A stretch of DNA of 64,000 bases from Blakeslea trispora. Lineage: Eukaryota > Mucoromycota > Mucoromycetes > Mucorales > Choanephoraceae. The stretch spans positions 62,001 to 126,000 of the forward strand of contig JAIWNE010000058.1 of NCBI GenBank assembly GCA_025331445.1, given 5' to 3'. Numbering within the stretch: the first letter of the stretch is position 1; each line of letters starts with the position of its first letter. The notes beneath the pieces were generated by a model. That model was not told where the DNA came from and searched no databases. It saw only the letters and a list, made by a program, of their open reading frames with translations. Positions 57,262 to 64,000 of this stretch are shown here, in pieces. A program made the position numbers and the translations under genes.

Positions 57262-60200
57262 TGTATAATAGCTCTTTGAGCTTTACTTCTTTCGGTGTAA
57301 ACTTTGACTTGAAATTAGCTAACAATGAAAGTGGTGCTTATACTTTTCGTATCTAAGGAAGCCCTTATCATTTAGCTAGATCTGCGATCCCTTGCTTCGA
57401 CTCAAACCCTAAATTTGCTCAGCTATACATTTACGACGCAGAACTTGAGCTTGATAACCAACTTGCAATTGCCCTTCAGTTGAAGACTGAAACTTTGAGA
57501 AAGCTTTAAGATATGATGCATCAGTTGAATCCTTTCGTGGCCATCTACAAAAACATGATGCAAACTGCTAATGATTAAAGCAACTAAGATCAAAGCAATG
57601 CTACCACCTCCTTTGAAAACATTAAGTTGGTTTTCAGAGCTGATAATGTCCCTGATCGCAGACGTTATGGTGATATTTGCAGTCTCAGATAAATTCAATG
57701 AGAGGGAACTCGATTTTTTTTATTAAAAAGAAAGAGAGGGAACTAATTCTACTGCAAGTCCATGTTGTGTTCATATATTATTTCTATCTCGGTGTCAATC
57801 AATCACTCCGTTATAATTTTATCTGTATGAGCAGTTTTCCTACTAGGATGACTGTAGCCAGATTTCACCCCCTGCCTTGAGTAAGGCGGAGATATATTGT
57901 TTACTTGATTTACATCTTGATAAGATATTGATTATGCTTGATAAGATATGTTTAATCTTGATTAGTGTTTCAATATATCAGGCATAACTGTTTCATACTT
58001 GTTCACTTGTTTCGTTGGATGTTAAGATCAGTTTAGATTAGGTGATAACGATAAACAAGCCCTTTGTAATTATGTCTCAGAACTATCTTTATCCATATAA
58101 TGATCTAGTCTTTTCTTATAATGAAATCTCTAGAATCATTGCTTGTTTTGTTAAATGCTGCTACCTTGGTATTATAAGGCCTATGCAACCATCCTGCTAT
58201 CACATGTGTCATGTCATATGGCCATTTCAAGTATTGATGAGAAGAGAGTCAATGACTATTAATTTGATCATGCTTTCAATGTGTTAGCTAGGCACATTGA
58301 ACGGTCTATATATCATATCATCCCTTTTTACAATGCTTGTTAGATATTTGATTTCAAAATTACCTCTGGTAATATCCGAAATGATTTTACTTTTCCAACT
58401 TTGTGAACATTATTTGATTTATTGTTATTTTGACATTATTTGTCCAAATAACCTTTGGTAATGATTAATTGAATTTCCGATTATAAGTCGTTCTGGCTTC
58501 TGTATATGCCCAAATACGAGAGTTATAACCGGCCTACCCATGCATCGGAAACAGCCGCTATTATTGTTGGTGGTCAGGATGATGATGACATACCTAATCC
58601 AAGAGATATTGTCATTCGATATCAGAACAATTCACTTGAAAGAATGTCTGAGACTAATAAACTTTATGATCCATTGCATTATGTCCTTTTGTTTCCATTT
58701 GGTGAGGCAGGCTGGACTATTGAGACTAAAAGCATCTCAAACCACTCGAAAGTGACTATCATGCAATTTTACAGCTTTCGTTTAATGTACAGACCCTACA
58801 ATGGCCGTCTCTTGCATTCATTCGGCAATTTTTTCCAGCAGTATATAGTCGATAGCTATGCAAAGATGGAACAAAACAGACTATCATATATTCGGCACAA
58901 TCAAAAGAAATTAAGATGTGAAGCCTATCAAGGTTTGCAGGACGCTCTACATGTGAATGATTATTCGGATTCTACGAGTCCTCAAAATTTGGCTAACATG
59001 GGTAGAAAAATCATTCTACCATCTACATTTATTGGAGGCCCTCGCCATATGGCTCAACTGTATCAAGATGCACTCAGTATTGTAAGAAGATTTGGGAAGC
59101 CTGACTATTTCATAACTTTCACTTGCAATCCCAAGTGGCCTGAGATTCAAAGACAGCTTCTCAATAATCAAAAAGTCTCAGACCGACCTAATCTTTGTGC
59201 CAGAGTATTCAATCTTGAGCTTCGAGAACTCTTAAATGACTTGACTAAAAAACATGTGTTGGGTAAAACCATAGCTTATGTATACACTATCAAGTTCCAA
59301 AAGCGAGGCTTGCCCCATGCACACATTCTGTTGATAGTTGATCCCTCTGACAAACCACGTACTGTTGAAGATTTCGACAAAGTAGTTTTTACTGAAATAC
59401 CTCATCAGAATGCCTATCCATCGGCTCATGAGACTGTTGTAAGAAATATGGTGCATGGGTCCTATGGATTGCTTGATCTTAATGCTGTTTGTATGGATCC
59501 CGTCAAAGGATGTACAAAAGGGTATCTAAAACACTTTGCTGCTGAAATGACTGTTAATTCAAATGGCGGTTATCCTATCTACAGAAGAAGAAACAATGGA
59601 GCTTCAATCGCTAAGACAATCAATGGGCATACATATAATGTAGACAATCGTTGGATTGTACCTCACAATATATATTTGTGCTCAAAATATGATGCTTATA
59701 TTAATGTTGGACTTTGCTCTTCGATTAGCAGCATAAAATATGTCTATAAGTATGTATTTAAGGGACATGTTCGAGCATCAATGACTGTTGAACAGAATGA
59801 TGAAGTTCGCAAATTTTTGGATGCACGATATGTTTCTGCTCCTAAAGTATATTGGAGATTGTTTTCGTTCAACATGCACAAAGGGTTTCCTTCACATCAA
59901 CGTCTTGCCATTCATTTGGAAGGCGAAGAGTCTGTATATCTCAATGAAGATGGAGATATTGACAGTGTATTGGTATGGGCATCAGTTCAAGAAACCACAC
60001 TCACCAGTAGGTTTAATACATATGAAGCCGATTCCGATGCTCGATCCATTTTGTATCTCAACTTTCCCGAAGAATATGTATGGCATAACGAAAAGCAACC
60101 AAGAAGATGGGAAAAAAGACAACGTGGTTTTGGTAATGTGATTGGTAGAGTGTATGCTGCATCTCCAAAGCAAACCGAATTGTATAACCTTCGAATGTTG

Positions 60201-61365
60201 CTTTATCATGTTGCTGGTGCTACCTCCTTCCAAAGCCTTCGTAGCATAAATGGTATTGTACATCCGAAATTTCAAGATGCTGCCCGTGCTCTTGGATTGC
60301 TTGAGTCAGACAACCAATGGGACTTATGTTTAGAAGAAGCTGCAAATACGCAATCACCTAGACCTTTAAGAAGGCTTTTTGTTATCATTTTGATATTTTG
60401 CTCACCTTCAGACCCCTATCAGCTTTGGGTAATTTTCAAATATAAATTGTCTGAAGACTATATATACCAATTGACAACCAATTCTTCTGTCGATCCGCTG
60501 TTGATTGATATTCACAAAACAGCAAATGATAATGCTTTGCTTGACATGGATGATATTCTGGCTACCCAACATGGATCAAGTTTGTCATGTTTTCAGGTTT
60601 TGCACTCCCTGAAACTGATCGCATAGTACATAACGATGATAGCAATGTTGGTCGTTTATTTCAAGAGCAAAATCACTTAAATGCAATTGCACGACAAACT
60701 TCTGCCTCTGTTAATATCGACAAATTAAATGACGATCAACGTTGTGTTTTACTACTATTATGCAATGCGTCGAAAGGGATAGTTGTCAATCAACTACATT
60801 TCCTAGAGTGTTTTTTGTGGATGGGCCTGGTGGCACTGGAAAAACTTTTCTTTTTAACACTCTACAGAAAGCTGTAAGATCAATTGGTGATGGGTATGCT
60901 TTGGCTTCTGTTTCCAGTGGTACTGCTGCATTGTTTTTGGATGGTGGTAGAACGACCCATTCGCTGTTGAAAATACCATTAAGAACCTCTTCTACCAGTA
61001 TGTGTGAAATAACGCCAAATTCAAAGCAAGCTCGGTTATTATGGTAGACTAAGCTAATCATATGGGACCAAGCATCCATGATTGACAAATCTACTTTGGA
61101 AACTAGTGATCGTACTCTCAAGGATATTTTCAGTAAAGACGATGAAAACGTATCTGATGTTCCTTTCGGAGGTAGGTTGATGCTCTTTTGAGGTGATTTC
61201 CAACAAGTTCTTCTAGTTGTGAAAAAAGGCAGTAAATCTGACATCGTAAATCAATGCATAAATCGATCGTTTTTTTGGCCATCCTTCACTACACTGAAGC
61301 TCCAAATTAACATGCGAGTAAACCAAGCTCAGACAACCAATGATATTAGTTCATCTGAACTGTTG
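57262..61365 (+). pseudogene. Truncated Helitron copy C, Rep-helicase remnant
   Basis: It begins abruptly within the N-terminal region (NSSLSFTSFGVNFD), matching Helitron 1 from about 16931, and stops within the helicase (NMRVNQAQTT). Rep motifs are FITFTCNPKWPEI, RGLPHAHILLIV (about 59315) and IKYVYKYVFKGHVRA (about 59740); the helicase Walker A GPGGTGKTFLF (about 60828) is intact. Lesions are stops near 57355, 57509 and 57578, an 853-bp insertion (57669-58521), a frameshift near 60595 and a stop at 61045. An altered WDQ replaces WDE near 61070, and a TGA interrupts the GGDF motif near 61188. Neither Helitron end is present, so it is a dead fragment. Confidence 0.85.
57669..58521. mobile_element. 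853-bp insertion in Helitron copy C, GTTAT duplication
   Basis: Helitron 1 reads DRRRYNRPT without a break (GACGTTATAAC at about 17343). In copy C the same codons are split, with GTTAT at 57664-57668 and again at 58522-58526. The insert has no coding gene. It ends GGTGATATTT...ATACGAGA, without clear TG..CA or long inverted repeats, so class is unresolved. The 5-bp duplication would suit an LTR or another integrase/transposase product. Repeated CTTGATAAGATAT motifs occur at about 57918-57950. Confidence 0.6.
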
Positions 61366-61756
61366 TATTCATACAGTACGGATCAAGTATTTAGCCACTT
61401 ATGAATCCAAAACCATTCTCTAATTGGACTTCAGCTTGTTTTATTTGACATTCAATTCGAATAAACCTTCATTCAAGGTCAGGACTGACATCTTACCAAT
61501 TATTTACCAGTTACTGGGTTTAAGGTACAGATGGCCAATCATTCAATTTTAGTAATTCTTCTTTACAAGACTGTCATCATTCATCTCTCATCCGATTCGT
61601 TGTTATTATCATAATCATCTACAAGCCTCTAGAAAAGTTTTACAATCTCAGTTGAAATATCATCTTCATGAAAAGTATAAATAGCACATCAATTTTGAAG
61701 TAAATAAAACATCATCTTTAGTCTGATTAATTCTCTGATTCTATCATTGTGATTTC
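61366..61756. other. No gene seen, junction of Helitron copy C and MULE-like remnant
   Basis: AT-rich sequence with no supportable coding region. It presumably includes decayed 5' parts of the MULE-like transposase or unrelated filler. Confidence 0.45.
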
Positions 61757-62038
61757 TTGGCCTATAATATTGACAGCAAAAAAGAAATGCTCTCATACCA
61801 TGATTTTTACGTTGAAAACTTGGAATTGTTTAAAACGATCCACCCTTTGTTTCAAATGGTGTGCTCTTTTGCAGTAAACAAAGTTTTTAACGCACTAAGC
61901 AAAATCCGCTTCTCTAAGGAACCTTTTTATTATAAAGCTTGCTTATGTTCAGTTAAATTGCACTGCAATCTACCCTGTAAACATATTTTAAATTTAGCAA
62001 CCGAAACAGTTTCTCTGTCAATGATTTCACGTAGATGA
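61757..62038 (+). pseudogene. MULE-like transposase C-terminal remnant with SWIM zinc finger
   Basis: The frame encodes HPLFQMVCSFAVNKVFN followed by CLCSVKLHCNLPCKHIL, a CxC...CxH arrangement typical of the SWIM zinc finger at the C-terminus of Mutator-like (MULE) and FAR1-type transposases. A LSMISRRW-like tail follows but is cut by TGA. The catalytic DDE domain is absent from the window. Followed at about 0.5 kb by the OTU-like gene and a long terminal repeat, consistent with the 3' half of a MULE. Confidence 0.6.
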
Positions 62039-62556
62039 AGATTTGATTATTATGAAGGTGAAGATGGTGAGTACCTCAAGATGATGTAAGAATTGTTATT
62101 GACATTATGCAGATTACTTTCAATAAAATGTGGAATCATCAAATGACTCAGTCAGTAATCAAGTATATTTAAGCAATTTTAATGCTTTTGAGTACAATTT
62201 AGACGATGGTAAAATGCCTAAGAATTAATGATAGGCAATTAAAGCGAAAAATTTGACATTAAACCTAGAAGATAAAGAAGAAGTTGGAAGAGAAGTTGAT
62301 TGTGAGTCAGTAGAAGCCATTAAAGTTGATGATGAAAAATGTTTGGAGATTGAAGTTGATGGTGATGACGATAGTTGCGCGGTTTTTGATTTTACTAAGG
62401 ATAATATTACAAGTATTCATGGCTCAATAGTGAAGATATCGCCTGATGCAGATGCAAATATCTTATAAGTTGCTACTAATCTTATCGCACTTCATAAGTC
62501 GCTCAACACAGAGCAAGACAAAAAAAATTCGATAGATTCAGTAAGAAAAGCAATGG

Positions 62557-63547
62557 ATGACGTTGAAACCAAGCGCTCAGAAAAAGTCTAGCCTCCAAGA
62601 CGAAGAGTCAATATCAGAGGTAGACCCAAAAATGTCAAGCGTCAGAAAATCCATCACGAGTTTGTTAAAAAGAAAAAAAAAGAAAGAAGCTGAGGAAGCA
62701 AGAGCACAGAAGAAGATGGAGAATAAAAACAAGATGATTAAGAAGAACATAGGTATTTGGTAGTATGTGATACTTTCCTTAATCGCTGACAATTTTATCA
62801 GTAGACAAACTGATCATCAAAAAAAGAAAGGCGCATGAGATGAGCTATGGCAAAGATGATTTTGTTTTTGACAGACCTTACAAGTTGCACAAACGGTCAC
62901 GAGGTGTCATCAGCAGCTCTTTCGAAAGTGTCCTCAAGTCTGCCATTAAAAAAGACGAAATAACAAAATATCTTGATCCAAAAGCAGATGGCAATTGCGG
63001 ATTTCTAGTACTCGCTTTCTTGATTGACAGAAACAACTTGAAGTACGAAGATGGTGATCAATACCTGAAAGGTAAATCAAAAATGCTTAAAACATACAAT
63101 CAATTGAAATTAGTGTATTTAAAGCATTTTCTTGCTTTCCAGGTTGCAAGGTTAGGTGAAGTGATAAGTAAAGAACTCAAAAAAGAACAAGTAGCCGAAT
63201 GGTTCTACGGCCCCGACTGCGGTCAGCTTGTAGCTGATACTTACGATGTTCCTGTTCGTTTGTATCCGTCTGTTGAATCAATAATGCCTGGGATAAACCC
63301 ACCTTTGACTTTTTTGCCCCTCACTCTGCCAAAAATTAAATCGAAACCAGTCGCCATTAATCTCCAAAACAACCACAACTTGCACTGGTATGAGGTTAGT
63401 CTCGGCGTCAATCAAGCCAACCTTCCTTCTGTGTACCATTGTTTCTTTAAGATTAATGAAAAACAGAAGAGTATAATCATTATTGGAACAAATGGCGCCA
63501 ATTTTCTAAAAAAAAAATCAATACATCACCTGAAATTATTACAATAG
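62557..63547 (+). CDS. OTU-like cysteine protease linked to MULE-like element
   Basis: Exon 62557-62752, intron 62753-62801 (49 bp, GTATTT...GCTGAC...CAG), exon 62802-63547; 313 residues. The N-terminal third is charged and lysine-rich (LLKRKKKKEAEEARAQKK). The catalytic domain has LDPKADGNCGFLVLAF, the DGNC signature of OTU deubiquitinases with Cys as nucleophile, then CGQLVADTYDVPVRLYPS, and NNHNLHWYEV with the likely catalytic His. OTU enzymes cleave ubiquitin or ubiquitin-like chains. No stop or frameshift interrupts it. An acidic frame at 62253-62468 may be an upstream exon. The start is uncertain, since an earlier exon could be spliced in. Context: between a SWIM remnant and a long terminal repeat, so probably transposon-borne. 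Confidence 0.65.
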
Positions 63548-63672
63548 AATAAGCATTATCTTATATATCATCGTTAATTGTCTGCGTAGTGTGGACATCG
63601 GAGTAAATGTAGTGCTAGTCTAGAATAAACCATGATTGCCAATGCCAAGGGAGATTGATTTTAATGGAGTGG

Positions 63673-63795
63673 ACAGTAGAGATGGGGGAGAGGAATAATT
63701 ACTATCATAACGAGAAATCTGGAGTGGACAAAACTTTTTTAAGGTGTCTATAAGACTTTTTTGGAGTGGACGGTGGAGTGGACGTAGCATTATTC
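63673..63795 (-). repeat. MULE-like terminal repeat, 3'-end orientation
   Basis: It ends GGTGGAGTGGACGTAGCATTAT at about 63792 and matches the reverse complement of 34403-34512 over about 110 bp with scattered differences (GGAGTGGAC repeated four times). The position, 125 bp downstream of the OTU-like gene, fits the 3' end of a MULE, a class known for long terminal inverted repeats. The flanking 9 bp do not match those of the 34.4-kb copy. Confidence 0.6.
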
Positions 63796-63799
63796 TTAC

Positions 63800-64000
63800 A
63801 GATTATGTTAAGCTTCATCTAGGATGCAAATAATGTACGTTAAGCCAGCGTTTTTCTCTCCGCCAAAAAATTAAATGATCTCGTTAACTGAGCATGAGCG
63901 GCCTCCCCCACTCTCCTCGACCTCCCCTCAGTTCATTTCCTATAGAGAACTTTCACCCCTCCCTTCTTTTCATGTCTTATTTGATTGGAGCTCAGTTTAA
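63800..64000. other. No gene seen at right edge
   Basis: Unassigned sequence with CT-rich tracts (CTCCCCTC type) running off the window. No frame, promoter or repeat could be supported. Confidence 0.4.

Noticed and set aside
34403..63795. A single giant transposon bounded by the MULE-like repeats
   Set aside because: Flanking target sequences do not match and the interior is fully explained by separate elements; reported only as a possibility to test.

Overview
The window is AT-rich eukaryotic DNA, most likely from an early-diverging filamentous fungus (Mucoromycota/Mucorales-like). The evidence is short introns of about 50-70 bp with GTAAGT-type donors and CTAAY branch points, TATA-type promoters about 60 bp upstream of start codons, and the mix of transposon families. 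No housekeeping gene, rRNA gene or convincing tRNA gene is visible. Essentially everything recognisable is a transposable element, many nested inside one another. Assignments rest on motif recognition by eye, not on database searches.

Layout: (1) 2-1879, the right part of a DDE transposase pseudogene. (2) About 2.04-11.35 kb, CACTA/tnp2-like element copy A, split by an insertion carrying a Plavaka/KDZ-like transposase pseudogene (5.57-8.4 kb) and a 92-bp-arm foldback (4762-5022), and also hit by a solo LTR. (3) About 11.35-15.9 kb, gene-poor DNA with small palindromic repeats and a chain of splice-site pairs on the minus strand. (4) 15,967-27,144, two abutting Helitrons of one family, both with damaged Rep-helicase genes. 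(5) 27,859-33,646, a second, intron-containing Rep-helicase type (Helitron family II), interrupted by a Tc1/mariner element with 218-bp inverted ends. (6) About 34.4-37.3 kb, a MULE-like terminal repeat, a hairpin-repeat cluster and a pogo/Tigger-like transposase. (7) 37,285-about 42.1 kb, a third Helitron type on the minus strand. (8) 42.1-47 kb, gene-poor, with one speculative small spliced ORF and a detached pogo end. (9) About 47-57.26 kb, CACTA copy B, with an accessory gene and tnp2 in convergent orientation, carrying a solo LTR and three different Tc1-like elements; the last has an intact 341-aa transposase. (10) 57.26-61.37 kb, a truncated Helitron copy with an 853-bp insertion. (11) 61.76-63.80 kb, a MULE-like 3' half: a SWIM zinc-finger remnant, then an OTU-like cysteine-protease gene, then a long terminal repeat.

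The two CACTA copies act as natural controls for each other. Where one is interrupted the other keeps the uninterrupted sequence, so insertion points and target-site duplications can be read directly (5-bp for the LTRs, TA for the Tc1-like elements). Most transposase frames carry single nonsense codons, many explicable by one C-to-T change. The most unusual items are the OTU-like protease attached to a MULE-like end, the repeated G-rich hairpin units upstream of the Helitron genes, the 93-nt poly(A) tract inside an apparent intron, the large foldback, and the minus-strand splice-site chain without a clear protein.
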